Source of the DNA: Streptomyces sp. CBMA156
GTDB lineage: Bacteria > Actinomycetota > Actinomycetes > Streptomycetales > Streptomycetaceae
Assembly (NCBI RefSeq): GCF_014596515.1
Contig: NZ_MSJQ01000215.1
Span: 1 to 33,634 of the forward strand
Direction: 5' to 3'
DNA: 33,634 bases
The notes under the pieces were generated by a model. It did no database searches and was not told the DNA's origin. It saw nothing but the letters and a program-made list of their open reading frames with translations. Of the stretch, positions 16,044 to 23,524 are shown piece by piece (position 1 is the stretch's first letter; every line of letters begins with the position of its first letter). Both the position numbers and the translations under genes were made by a program.

Positions 16044-17816
16044 CTACCGCTCGTCCCGCCAGGACCGCCAGAGCGCCGCGTACGGTCCGCCGGCCGCGAC
16101 CAGCTCCGGGTGGCTGCCGTACTCGCTGATCCGCCCGCCCTCGACCACGGCGATCACGTCCGCGTCGTGCGCGGTGTGCAGCCGGTGGGCGATCGCGATG
16201 ACCGTCCGGCCCTCCAGCACCCGGGAGAGCGAACGCTCCAGGTGGCGCGCGGCCCTCGGGTCGAGCAGCGAGGTGGCCTCGTCCAGCACCAGGGTGTGCG
16301 GATCGGCCAGCACCAACCGGGCCAGCGCCAGTTGCTGGGCCTGCGGCGGGGTGAGCGAGGTGCCGCCGGAGCCGACCTCGGTGTCCAGGCCCTCCGGCAG
16401 CGCGTCCACCCAGCCCCCGGCGTCCACCGCGTCCAGCGCGGACCGCAGCTCAGTGTCGTCCGCGTCGGGTGCGGCCAGCCGCAGGTTGTCCCGCAGGGTG
16501 CCGACGAAGACGTGGTGCTCCTGGTTCACCAGGGCGACCTCCGCGCGCACCCGCTCGGCCGGCATCCGCGCCAGCGCCGCCCCGCCGAGGGTCACGCTGC
16601 CGCGGCCGGGCGCGTAGATCCCGGCCAGCAACCGGCCGAGGGTGGACTTGCCCGCCCCGGACGGTCCGACCAGCGCGACCCGGCTGCCCGGGGCGACGTC
16701 CAGGCTGATCCCGTGCAGGACGTCGACTCCCTCGCGGTAGCCGAACCGGACGTCCTTCGCCTCCACCCGGCGGCCGTCGGGCCGGACGGACTCGTCCCCC
16801 TCGTGCTCCGGCACCTCGCGCACGCCGACCAGCCGGGCCAGCGAGGCCTGGCCGATCTGGAGCTCGTCGTACCAGCGCAGGATCAGGTCCACCGGGCCGG
16901 TCAGCATCTGCGCGTAGAGCACGCCGGTGGTCAACTGGCCCACGGTGATCCAGCCTCGGATGGTGAACAGCCCGCCGAGCACCATGGTGGCGAGCACTGC
17001 CAAGGTGTAGACCGCGTCGATGGTCGGGAACCAGACCGAACGCAGCCACAGCGTGTAGCGCTCCCATGCCAGCCACTCGCGCAGCTTGCGGTCGGTCAGC
17101 CGGACCCGCTGGTCCCCCAGTCGCAGCGCCTCGACCGTCCGCCCGGCGTCCACCGTCTCGGCCAGCACGTTGCTCACCGCCGCGTACCCGGCCGACTCGC
17201 TGCGGTAGGACTGCGGCGCACGCCGGAAGTACCAGCGCGAGCTGACCAGCAGCAGCGGCAGCCCGACCAGCGAGGTCAGCGCGAGCAGCGGCGAGGTGAC
17301 CACCAGCGCGCCGAGCACCAGCAGCAACGACACCACGGCGACGGCGAGTTCGGGCACCGCCTCGCGCACCGACTTGTCCAGTCGGTCGACGTCGGTGGTG
17401 CCCCGCGAGACCAGGTCCCCGGTACCGGCCCGCTCCAGCACTCCCGTCGGCAGGGCCACCGAGCGGACCAGGAAGTCCTCGCGCAGGTCGGCCAGCACCC
17501 GCTCACCGAGCACCGCGCCGCGCATCCGCGACCACCCGGTGAACGCGGCCTGTGCCACCAGCGCCAGCAGGTACCAGGCGACCGCCACCGTGACGGTGGA
17601 CCCGACGGTGCCGGTGGCCGGCGACTCGACCAGCCTGCCGAGCACCCAGGGCCCGACCAGCCCCGCCACCGTGGCCACCGAGTGCAGCCCCACCACCGTG
17701 GAGAACCCGGCGCGATGTCGCCGCGCGAGCAGCATCAGATAGCCGCGCACGGCGGCCGGGGAGCCGACCGGCAGGGTGGCGGCCGGCCCCTGCTCCTCCT
17801 GGACGGGGGGCTTCAT
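16044..17816 (-). CDS. ABC exporter half-transporter, NBD with intact Walker A and degenerate signature
   Basis: A 590-residue fusion of a six-helix exporter domain (about residues 25-330) and an ATPase domain (350-590). Walker A is GPSGAGKST (384-392), Walker B has Asp512-Glu513, and the H-loop His is 544, all intact. The ABC signature, however, reads LTPPQ (488-492) instead of LSGGQ. This is the mirror image of the partner gene upstream, so the two should form a heterodimer with one active ATP site. The ATG at 17816 has GAGGAG upstream; the frame open to 17876 is not supported. It is the second gene of a two-gene operon, 46 bases after its partner. The substrate is unknown; drug, lipid or peptide export are possible. 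Confidence 0.92.
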   Translation of the reverse strand: MKPPVQEEQGPAATLPVGSPAAVRGYLMLLARRHRAGFSTVVGLHSVATVAGLVGPWVLGRLVESPATGTVGSTVTVAVAWYLLALVAQAAFTGWSRMRGAVLGERVLADLREDFLVRSVALPTGVLERAGTGDLVSRGTTDVDRLDKSVREAVPELAVAVVSLLLVLGALVVTSPLLALTSLVGLPLLLVSSRWYFRRAPQSYRSESAGYAAVSNVLAETVDAGRTVEALRLGDQRVRLTDRKLREWLAWERYTLWLRSVWFPTIDAVYTLAVLATMVLGGLFTIRGWITVGQLTTGVLYAQMLTGPVDLILRWYDELQIGQASLARLVGVREVPEHEGDESVRPDGRRVEAKDVRFGYREGVDVLHGISLDVAPGSRVALVGPSGAGKSTLGRLLAGIYAPGRGSVTLGGAALARMPAERVRAEVALVNQEHHVFVGTLRDNLRLAAPDADDTELRSALDAVDAGGWVDALPEGLDTEVGSGGTSLTPPQAQQLALARLVLADPHTLVLDEATSLLDPRAARHLERSLSRVLEGRTVIAIAHRLHTAHDADVIAVVEGGRISEYGSHPELVAAGGPYAALWRSWRDER

Positions 17817-17862
17817 GACGTACTCCTCGCTTGCTGCCTGGAAGGGAAGTCGACGACGGTCC

Positions 17863-19698
17863 TCATACGGCCCCACCCACCGGCTGAACCGCCTCCTCCT
17901 CGCGGGTGACCACGGCCCGGTAGGCCGGCTCGCTGCGCATCAGCTCGCGGTGCCGCCCGGCCGCCGCGACCCGGCCCTCGTGCAGCAGCACCACCCGGTC
18001 CGCCTGGTCGAGCAGCAGCGGGCTGGTCGCGAAGACCACGGTGGTGCGGCCGGCCCGAACGCCCCGCAAGCCGGTGGCGATCATCGACTCGGTGTGCGCG
18101 TCCACCGCACTGGTGGGCTCGTCGAGCACCAGCACCGGCGGGTCCGCCAGCAGCGCTCGGGCCAGGGCGAGCCGCTGGCGCTGGCCGCCGGAGAGCGAGC
18201 GCCCGCGCTCGGTGATCCGGGCGAGCATCGGGTCTCCCCCGCACTCCGGGGAGCCCTCCACCAGGGCCGCCAGCACATCGTCGGACCTGGCCGCCGCCAA
18301 CGCCTCGGCGGCCGGGACCCGCCCCGAGGACGGGATGTCGAACAGCTCGGCCAACGTGCCGGAGAGCAGCACCGGCTCCTTGTCGTGGACCAGCACCGCT
18401 GCCCTGGCCTCGGCCAGCGGCACCGCGTCCAGGTCTGTGCCGCCGAGCCGCACGGAGACCTGGGCCCGTTCGCCCTCGGCCCGCGGGACGTGGCCACCGA
18501 GCCGCTCGGCCAGCGCCCCGGCGAAGTCCGGGTCACCGCAGACCACCGCGGTCAGCTCTCCCGCCCGCGCGGTCAGGCCGCTCTCCGGGTCGTACAGGTC
18601 GGCCTTCTCCGGCCTGGCCGGCGTGACCTGCCCGGCAGACTCCGACGGGACCTGCCCGTCGGACCCGGCCGGCGGGACCGGCGGGACTTCGGCCGCTCCA
18701 CCGGTCCGGTCGAGCGAGAGCACCCGGACCGTCCGCCCCGCGGAGACCCGGGCGACGCTCCAGGCGTGCGCGGCCTCGCCCAGGATCCGCAGCGGCGCGG
18801 CCAGGAACGCCGTCGCGCCGTACACGGCGATCAGGGTGCCGACGGCCAGCTCGCCGGAGGCCACCAAACGGGCGCCGTACCAGGTGACGCCGACCACGAA
18901 CAGGCCGGGCAGCAGCACCTGCTGCGCCTGCATCAGCGACCAGATCCGGGCCGAACGGACCGCCGCCACCCGGACCTTCTGGGAAGCGGCCCGGTACCGC
19001 TCCAGGAACAGCTCCTCGCCGCCGATGCCGCGCAGCACCCGCAGCCCCGCGACCGTGTCGGCCGCCAGCTCGGTGGCCTTGCCCCCGAGGGCCCGCTGCT
19101 CCTCGTAGCGCCGCTCGAACGGCCCGATCAGCGGCCAGACGGAGGCCGCCAGCACCGGAACACCGAGCAGCACCCCGGCTCCGAGCACCGGATCGACCAT
19201 CAGCACCGCGACGCTGACGGCCAGCCAGACGGCCACCGCTGACCTCACCCGGGCGACCAGCTCGACGTACCAGCCGATCCGCTCAACGTCCCCGCTGCCC
19301 ACCGCGACAACCTCGCCGGTGGCGATCCGGCGGGACAGCCCGGCCCCGAGGTCCGAGGCCTGACGTGCCACCAACTGCCGCACGTGGGTGGCCGCGTGGA
19401 TCCAGTTCCAGACTGCCTGACGGTGCGCCATCACGGCGCCGAGGGCGGCGCCCGCACCCAGCAGCAGGAGGAGGGCGCCCGATCGCCAGATTCCGCCGGA
19501 ATCACCGTCCACCGCGGCCTGCACACCGAACCCGAGCGGTACCGGCAGGGCGGCCTGACACCCCATCTCGATCAGCGTCCAGCAGGTGGCGAGTAGTTGC
19601 CCGCGGCGCTGGCTGCGCTGCAACCACCGCAGGAATGCGAGGGGCGAGGAGAGATCGGGACTGCCGGGGTCGGCCAGCGGCAGGGGGGTGAGCAGCAT
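17863..19698 (-). CDS. ABC exporter half-transporter, NBD with degenerate Walker A and intact signature
   Basis: A 611-residue partner of the preceding ABC gene: exporter membrane domain (about 20-320), a Pro/Gly-rich spacer (332-375), and an ATPase domain. The Walker A position reads VCGDPDFAGAL (about 386-396) with no GxxGxGKS/T, and the H-loop His is replaced (FATSP, Ser559). The signature LSGGQRQRLALAR (502-514) and Walker B Asp526-Glu527 are intact. The intact signature should complete the ATP site built on the partner's Walker A. The ATG at 19698 has GGAG 5 bases upstream. It is the first gene of the operon; a CACACAC-N3-GTGTG palindrome lies about 60-75 bases upstream and also occurs before the tandem MarR gene. 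Confidence 0.92.
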   Translation of the reverse strand: MLLTPLPLADPGSPDLSSPLAFLRWLQRSQRRGQLLATCWTLIEMGCQAALPVPLGFGVQAAVDGDSGGIWRSGALLLLLGAGAALGAVMAHRQAVWNWIHAATHVRQLVARQASDLGAGLSRRIATGEVVAVGSGDVERIGWYVELVARVRSAVAVWLAVSVAVLMVDPVLGAGVLLGVPVLAASVWPLIGPFERRYEEQRALGGKATELAADTVAGLRVLRGIGGEELFLERYRAASQKVRVAAVRSARIWSLMQAQQVLLPGLFVVGVTWYGARLVASGELAVGTLIAVYGATAFLAAPLRILGEAAHAWSVARVSAGRTVRVLSLDRTGGAAEVPPVPPAGSDGQVPSESAGQVTPARPEKADLYDPESGLTARAGELTAVVCGDPDFAGALAERLGGHVPRAEGERAQVSVRLGGTDLDAVPLAEARAAVLVHDKEPVLLSGTLAELFDIPSSGRVPAAEALAAARSDDVLAALVEGSPECGGDPMLARITERGRSLSGGQRQRLALARALLADPPVLVLDEPTSAVDAHTESMIATGLRGVRAGRTTVVFATSPLLLDQADRVVLLHEGRVAAAGRHRELMRSEPAYRAVVTREEEAVQPVGGAV

Positions 19699-19756
19699 GA
19701 CACTCCGATACGAGCGGTGCGAGGGTGCGGGAGCACGGGGAAGCAGGGTGACGGGG

Positions 19757-19771
19757 CACACGGCGTGTGTG
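19757..19771. promoter_or_regulatory. Palindrome CACACGGCGTGTG(TG) upstream of the ABC exporter operon
   Basis: A 13-bp palindrome with the outer arms CACAC/GTGTG lies about 59 bases upstream of the exporter ATG. Read on the minus strand it is CACACACGCCGTGTG, which agrees at 12 of 15 positions with the site before the tandem MarR gene (22169-22183), in the same orientation to the gene. It is a candidate operator for that regulator. Confidence 0.45.
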
Positions 19772-20160
19772 ACGGCCAGGCGACGCAGCGGCCCGGCGGC
19801 GCGACGGCACGGCGACGTCGACGACGCGTCCGGAGGAGACACCGGACGGAAACGGGATGGACGCGAAGGGCCGGGAAGTCAGGAGGTCATGGCCGCGAGC
19901 CTGCCAAGCCCCGCGCGATCCGCGCAACGGGTTTTCCGCCGCGGCCGCCCGGCACCCCCGCACTCCCCCACCCGTCAGGGCCCGCACGCCCCCCGCGCGC
20001 CGGGTCCGCACGCCCTGCGCACACCCCCCTCACAATCCCGCGCCCGGGCTCCCACCAGGGCGTTCTCCGTCCCCCCTCCGTCCGGTAGCCGCCCCGGGCA
20101 AACCCCCGCAAAGCTTCACCCAAGATTCGCCCGTTCGGCGGGAACAATCACACCCGGGCA

Positions 20161-20186
20161 CCAGTTGCCCCCACTGGAACAACTGG
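20161..20186. promoter_or_regulatory. Inverted repeat in the aldo/keto reductase leader
   Basis: CCAGTTG (20161-20167) and CAACTGG (20180-20186) flank 12 bases, ending 7 bases before the AGGAGG ribosome binding site. It may be an operator or a leader hairpin affecting translation. Confidence 0.3.
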
Positions 20187-20210
20187 ACGACCAGGAGGGC
20201 ACCCCTTCCC

Positions 20211-21074
20211 GTGAGCATCATCCCCACCGTCACCCTCAACGACGGCGCGCAGATCCCGCAGCTCGGCTTCGGCGTGTGGCAGGTCCCGGACGCCGAGGCC
20301 ACCCCCGCCGTCCGCGCCGCGATCGAGGCGGGCTACCGCTCGATCGACACCGCCGCGATCTACGAGAACGAGACCGGCACCGGCGCGGCGATCACCGAGG
20401 CGCTGGCGGGCGGCGTGGCCCGCGAGGACCTCTACGTCACCACCAAGCTGTGGAACTCGGGCACCCGCGACTGGTCCGGCGAGCAGGGCCGCGACGCGGT
20501 GCTGCGCGAGTTCGACGCCTCGCTGGCCAAGCTCGGCCTCGACTACATCGACCTGTACCTGATCCACTGGCCGCGCCCGATGCACGGCAGCTACCCGAAC
20601 GTGTGGAAGGCCTTCGAGCAGCTGAAGGCGGACGGCCGGGTCAAGTCGATCGGCGTCTCCAACTTCGGCACCGAGCAGCTGACCCGTCTGCTGGAGGAGG
20701 CCTCCGTCGCCCCGGCCCTGAACCAGGTGGAGCTGCACCCGTACTTTCCCCAGACGGAGCTGCGCGCCTTCCACGCCGAGCACGGCATCGCCACCGAGGC
20801 GTGGAGCCCGCTGGGCCAGGGCAAGGACCTGCTCGCCGAGCCCGCGCTGGTGAAGGTCGCCGAGAAGCACGGCCGTACGGTCGCCCAGGTGGTGCTGCGC
20901 TGGCACCTCCAGAGCGGTGTGATCGCCATCCCGAAGTCGGTCACCCCGTCCCGGATCCGCGAGAACCTGGACGTCGCCGGCTTCGAGCTGGACGCCGAGG
21001 ACCTCGCGGCGATCGCCGCCGTGGCCACCGGCAAGCGGATCGGTCCGGACCCGCAGGAGTTCGACTGGAACTGA
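20211..21074 (+). CDS. Aldo/keto reductase (2,5-diketogluconate-reductase-like)
   Basis: A 287-residue NADPH-dependent reductase of the single-barrel aldo/keto family. The catalytic tetrad is complete: Asp46, Tyr51, Lys79 and His119 (in SIDTAAIYENE, TTKLWNS and LIHWP). The C-terminal IPKSVTPSRIRENLDV motif binds the cofactor phosphate. It resembles 2,5-diketo-D-gluconate reductases and general carbonyl reductases; the true substrate cannot be told. It starts at GTG 20211, with AGGAGG about 12 bases upstream, a little long but the best available. It is a single-gene unit followed by a hairpin. Confidence 0.93.
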   Translation: MSIIPTVTLNDGAQIPQLGFGVWQVPDAEATPAVRAAIEAGYRSIDTAAIYENETGTGAAITEALAGGVAREDLYVTTKLWNSGTRDWSGEQGRDAVLREFDASLAKLGLDYIDLYLIHWPRPMHGSYPNVWKAFEQLKADGRVKSIGVSNFGTEQLTRLLEEASVAPALNQVELHPYFPQTELRAFHAEHGIATEAWSPLGQGKDLLAEPALVKVAEKHGRTVAQVVLRWHLQSGVIAIPKSVTPSRIRENLDVAGFELDAEDLAAIAAVATGKRIGPDPQEFDWN

Positions 21075-21079
21075 CACCA

Positions 21080-21104
21080 GGTCCGGGGGCCCGGCCCCCG
21101 GACC
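21080..21104 (+). terminator. Terminator hairpin after the aldo/keto reductase
   Basis: An 11-bp all-G/C-rich perfect stem (21080-21090 with 21094-21104) with a 3-base loop begins 6 bases after the stop codon. Confidence 0.75.
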
Positions 21105-21136
21105 CTCCGCCGGTCTGACGTCCGGTCATACGAAGA

Positions 21137-21165
21137 CCGCCCGCACCCCCTTCGGGAGCGGGCGG
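21137..21165. terminator. Second hairpin with a TTCG loop between convergent genes
   Basis: CCGCCCGC (21137-21144) pairs with GCGGGCGG (21158-21165), and the interior folds further around a TTCG tetraloop (21151-21154). It lies between the reductase and the convergent MarR gene and can serve the MarR transcript. Confidence 0.55.
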
Positions 21166-21255
21166 CCTTCGGCGTACCCCGATCCGCCGGAGCCGACGGC
21201 CGTGGGACCCCGGTGTTTTGGCGAATCGTTTTGGCTACTGCGGCGAAAGTTTGAC

Positions 21256-22152
21256 CTAGAGCCTGGCCGCCTTCGCGATGAGCGCGAGTGCAGCCTCGTG
21301 CTCCTCCACTTCCAGCGGTGCCAGCAGCAGTCGCTGGACCTCGGCCACCCCAGCGGCCGAGCGGTGCAGCAGGTCCTGTCCCGCCGGTGAGAGCGAGAGC
21401 AGGTTGCGCCGTCCGTCCGAGGGGTCGCGCCGGCGCTGCACCAGACCACGGCGCACCAGCCGGCTCACCATCTCGGCCATCGTGGCCTTGTCCAGCGAGG
21501 CCAGCTCGCCGACCGTGCGCTGGTCGGCGCCCGGTTCCAGCTCCAGCGCGTCCAGCACCGCGTACTGCGGAGCCGTCAGCTCGGCGCCCACGTGCTCCGA
21601 CCAGAGCTTGGTGTGCACCTGCTGGCTCACCCTGATCAGGTAGCCGATCGCCCGCTGGGCGTCCAAGATCGGCCGCGCGTCAGTGATGACGGCGACCGCC
21701 GCGGGTTCCAGCCTGGCTATCTTGGCCATCACCCGGACGATCTCGACCTGCTCCTCCGCCACGAGCGGTTCGAACAGGACGCGCTGCACGCGGACCACAC
21801 CACCGGTGGCCTCGCGCACCGCCTGGGCGCCGCTCTGCGAGAGCGCCAGCAGCTTGCGCCGGCCGTCGGCCGGGTCTCGCCTGCGCAGCACCAGGCCGCG
21901 GCGGACGAGCCGCGCGACCATCTCCGCCATCGTGGCCTTGTCCAGCGAGGCGCGCTCGCCCACCGTCCGCTGGTCCGCACCCGGTTCGAGGGCCAGGACC
22001 AGCAGCACGGCGAACTGCGGAGCCGTGAGATCGGCTCCGACGTGTTCGGACCACAAGCGGGTGTGAACCTGCTGTGCCACGCGAATGAGGTGTCCGGGCG
22101 ACTGCTGCAGTCGCGCAGACACGCGGGTTGTCGGGATCTCCCCCAGCACCAT
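21256..22152 (-). CDS. Tandem-duplicated MarR family regulator
   Basis: A 298-residue protein made of two complete MarR domains in one chain. Residues 22-148 and 172-298 align without a gap over 127 residues; I count about 87 identities (68%). The recognition regions (ASLDKATMAEMV and RLVRRGLV) and the wing (RRRDP.DGRR) are nearly the same in both halves. MarR proteins normally act as dimers of about 150 residues, so this chain could act as a single-chain pseudo-dimer or dimerise further. The ATG at 22152 is the only reasonable start. It is divergent from the FabG-like gene, and a CACACAC-N3-GTGTG palindrome 17 bases upstream suggests autoregulation. The ligand is unknown. Confidence 0.93.
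   Translation of the reverse strand: MVLGEIPTTRVSARLQQSPGHLIRVAQQVHTRLWSEHVGADLTAPQFAVLLVLALEPGADQRTVGERASLDKATMAEMVARLVRRGLVLRRRDPADGRRKLLALSQSGAQAVREATGGVVRVQRVLFEPLVAEEQVEIVRVMAKIARLEPAAVAVITDARPILDAQRAIGYLIRVSQQVHTKLWSEHVGAELTAPQYAVLDALELEPGADQRTVGELASLDKATMAEMVSRLVRRGLVQRRRDPSDGRRNLLSLSPAGQDLLHRSAAGVAEVQRLLLAPLEVEEHEAALALIAKAARL
21259..22089 (-). repeat. Internal gene duplication, 450-base period
   Basis: The segments 21709-22089 and 21259-21639 encode the two MarR halves; the offset is exactly 450 bases (150 codons). The first 80 residues of each half are the most alike, and the C-terminal helices have diverged most. Confidence 0.9.
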
Positions 22153-22168
22153 GTATCCGTCCCGATGT

Positions 22169-22198
22169 CACACCCGGTGTGTGTGGGACACCCGGGTG
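22169..22198. promoter_or_regulatory. Two palindromes just upstream of the tandem MarR gene
   Basis: CACACCCGGTGTG (22169-22181) and CACCCGGGTG (22189-22198) lie 17 and 37 bases upstream of the MarR start, with centres about 18.5 bp apart. Their position overlaps the expected leader or promoter, which fits an autorepressor. The first shares CACACAC-N3-GTGTG with the site before the ABC exporter operon. Confidence 0.5.
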
Positions 22199-22446
22199 GG
22201 GCAGTAACGGCGAGTGGGCGTCCAGCTATGAGGGAGGGCGCTCCAGCCGTGCAGCCGGTGGCTGCTGGCGGACACTATACAAACGGCGGGCCCTTGCTGG
22301 CAGGCAGGGGCGGATAGTAGACGCAGGTTCGGCAACATTGGCATATTTACGAGCTGCGAAGGCCTTGCAGTAACCCGTTCTCAGCAGAAAGCCGACCGGT
22401 CGGTCCTTACCCACCGTCACCTGCGTCTCTCGTCCCTGGCCGCCCT

Positions 22447-22464
22447 CCCTACCCGCCGGTAGGG
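22447..22464. promoter_or_regulatory. Inverted repeat CCCTACC-N4-GGTAGGG before the FabG-like gene
   Basis: A perfect 7-bp inverted repeat with a 4-base spacer lies 62 bases upstream of the ATG. The right arm contains TAGGGT, which could itself be a -10 element, so a regulator bound here would block transcription. Confidence 0.4.
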
Positions 22465-22525
22465 TGTGGCCACCCTCACCGGGGGTTCTCCCCGGAAGGC
22501 AATCCAGAGAGAGACGAGAGCGAGC

Positions 22526-23293
22526 ATGACCGAGCAGAGCACCGCCCCCCGGGTCGCCGTCGTCACCGGCGCGGCCCGCGGCCTGGGCGCCGCCACCGCC
22601 GCCCGATTGGCCGCCGACGGCTACGCGGTCGCCGTCCTGGACCTGGACGAGGCGGCCGGCCAGGAGACCGTCGACCGGATCACCGCGGCCGGCGGCCGGG
22701 CCCTGGCGGTCGGCGCCGACGTCTCGGACGCCGAGCAGGTCCGGACCGCCGTCGACCGCGTGGCCGCCGAACTCGGCGCCCCGGTCGTGCTGGTCAACAA
22801 CGCGGGCGTGCTCCGCGACAACCTGCTCTTCAAGATGTCCGAGTCCGACTGGGACACGGTCATGAACGTTCACCTCCGCGGCGCGTTCCTGATGACCCGC
22901 GCGGTGCAGAAGCACATGGTCGACGCCGGTTTCGGCCGCATCGTCAACCTGTCCTCCTCCTCGGCCCAGGGCAACCGCGGCCAGGCCAACTACTCGGCCG
23001 CCAAAGCCGGTCTCCAAGGCTTCACCAAGACTTTGGCCATCGAGCTGGGCAAGTTCGGGATCACCGCCAACGCGGTCGCCCCCGGCTTCATCGCGACCGA
23101 CATGACGGCCGCCACCGCGGCCCGGGTCGGCATGGACTTCGAAGACTTCAAGCGGGCCGCGGCCTCGCAGATCCCGGTCCAGCGGGTCGGTCGGCCTGAG
23201 GACGTCGCCCACACCATCTCGTTCCTCGCCAGCGAGGGCGCCGGCTTCGTCTCCGGCCAGGTGATCTACGTCGCGGGCGGCCCCCTCGACTGA
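22526..23293 (+). CDS. fabG: 3-oxoacyl-ACP reductase-like SDR (FabG family)
   Basis: A 255-residue short-chain dehydrogenase/reductase. The cofactor motif TGAARGLG is at residues 14-21, NNAG at 91-94, and the catalytic set Asn114, Ser near 144, Tyr156 and Lys160 (YSAAK) is complete. The sequence reads as FabG, which reduces 3-oxoacyl-ACP with NADPH in fatty-acid synthesis, but streptomycetes have many FabG paralogues and this one is not beside other fab genes, so another ketone substrate is possible. The ATG at 22526 has only a GA-rich upstream sequence. It is divergent from the tandem MarR gene, which may control it, and is followed by a terminator 26 bases on. Confidence 0.88.
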   Translation: MTEQSTAPRVAVVTGAARGLGAATAARLAADGYAVAVLDLDEAAGQETVDRITAAGGRALAVGADVSDAEQVRTAVDRVAAELGAPVVLVNNAGVLRDNLLFKMSESDWDTVMNVHLRGAFLMTRAVQKHMVDAGFGRIVNLSSSSAQGNRGQANYSAAKAGLQGFTKTLAIELGKFGITANAVAPGFIATDMTAATAARVGMDFEDFKRAAASQIPVQRVGRPEDVAHTISFLASEGAGFVSGQVIYVAGGPLD

Positions 23294-23318
23294 GCACGGA
23301 ACCTACACAGGGTTACCA

Positions 23319-23355
23319 CGGAGTGGGAAGCCGGTCGCACCGGCCTCCCACTCCG
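23319..23355. terminator. Terminator hairpin after the FabG-like gene (GGAGTGGGA family)
   Basis: A 17-bp stem (23319-23335 with 23339-23355) with one A-C mismatch closes a 3-base loop, followed by a T-rich tail (TTTCCTTT). The stem contains GGAGTGGGAAGCCGG, as in the hairpin at 24985-25015. Confidence 0.8.
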
Positions 23356-23463
23356 TTTCCTTTACCGGGGCTTTTGCAGAATCATTCGACCACCACACTG
23401 ACATTCGATACCGGAATAGTGGAAATCACCCAGCGGACCGTCCGAGGTCGACCCGATTGTCGA

Positions 23464-23518
23464 TTTCCCGGGAAAATGACAATTACCACCGGAATAGCCC
23501 TGTCCGGATGGGTAAGGT
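23464..23518 (+). promoter_or_regulatory. Promoter region of the PAP2 gene with palindrome and TAAGGT
   Basis: TTTCCCGGGAAA (23464-23475) is a perfect 12-bp palindrome in an A/T-rich patch. TAAGGT (23513-23518) lies 6 bases before the GTG at 23525, as expected for a leaderless transcript. GGAAT (23491-23495) sits 17 bases upstream of it and could be an ECF-sigma-type -35, but I cannot assign a sigma factor. ACCGGAATAG is repeated at 23410-23419 and 23488-23497. Confidence 0.4.
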
Positions 23519-23524
23519 CACCCC

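Larger units (their letters stand above)
19699..20210. other. Divergent intergenic region between the ABC exporter and the aldo/keto reductase
   Basis: No gene is supported in these 512 bases; the open frames are compositionally poor and lack ribosome binding sites. It must hold the promoters of both flanking operons. Visible features are the palindrome near 19757-19771, a very C-rich stretch (19945-20110), and a CCAGTTG/CAACTGG inverted repeat (20161-20167 with 20180-20186) just before the reductase ribosome binding site. Confidence 0.55.
22153..22525. other. Divergent intergenic region between tandem MarR and the FabG-like gene
   Basis: No gene is supported in these 373 bases. They contain the MarR-proximal palindromes (22169-22198), a minus-strand TATAGT (22274-22279) that could be a -10 element for the MarR gene, a relatively A/T-rich patch (22310-22360), and a CCCTACC-CGCC-GGTAGGG inverted repeat (22447-22464) about 62 bases before the FabG start. 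Confidence 0.5.

Noticed and set aside
19502..20011. Possible small minus-strand gene in the exporter/reductase intergenic region
   Set aside because: It is Arg/Ala/Gly-rich with no ribosome binding site, and it runs into the exporter gene in the wrong frame.
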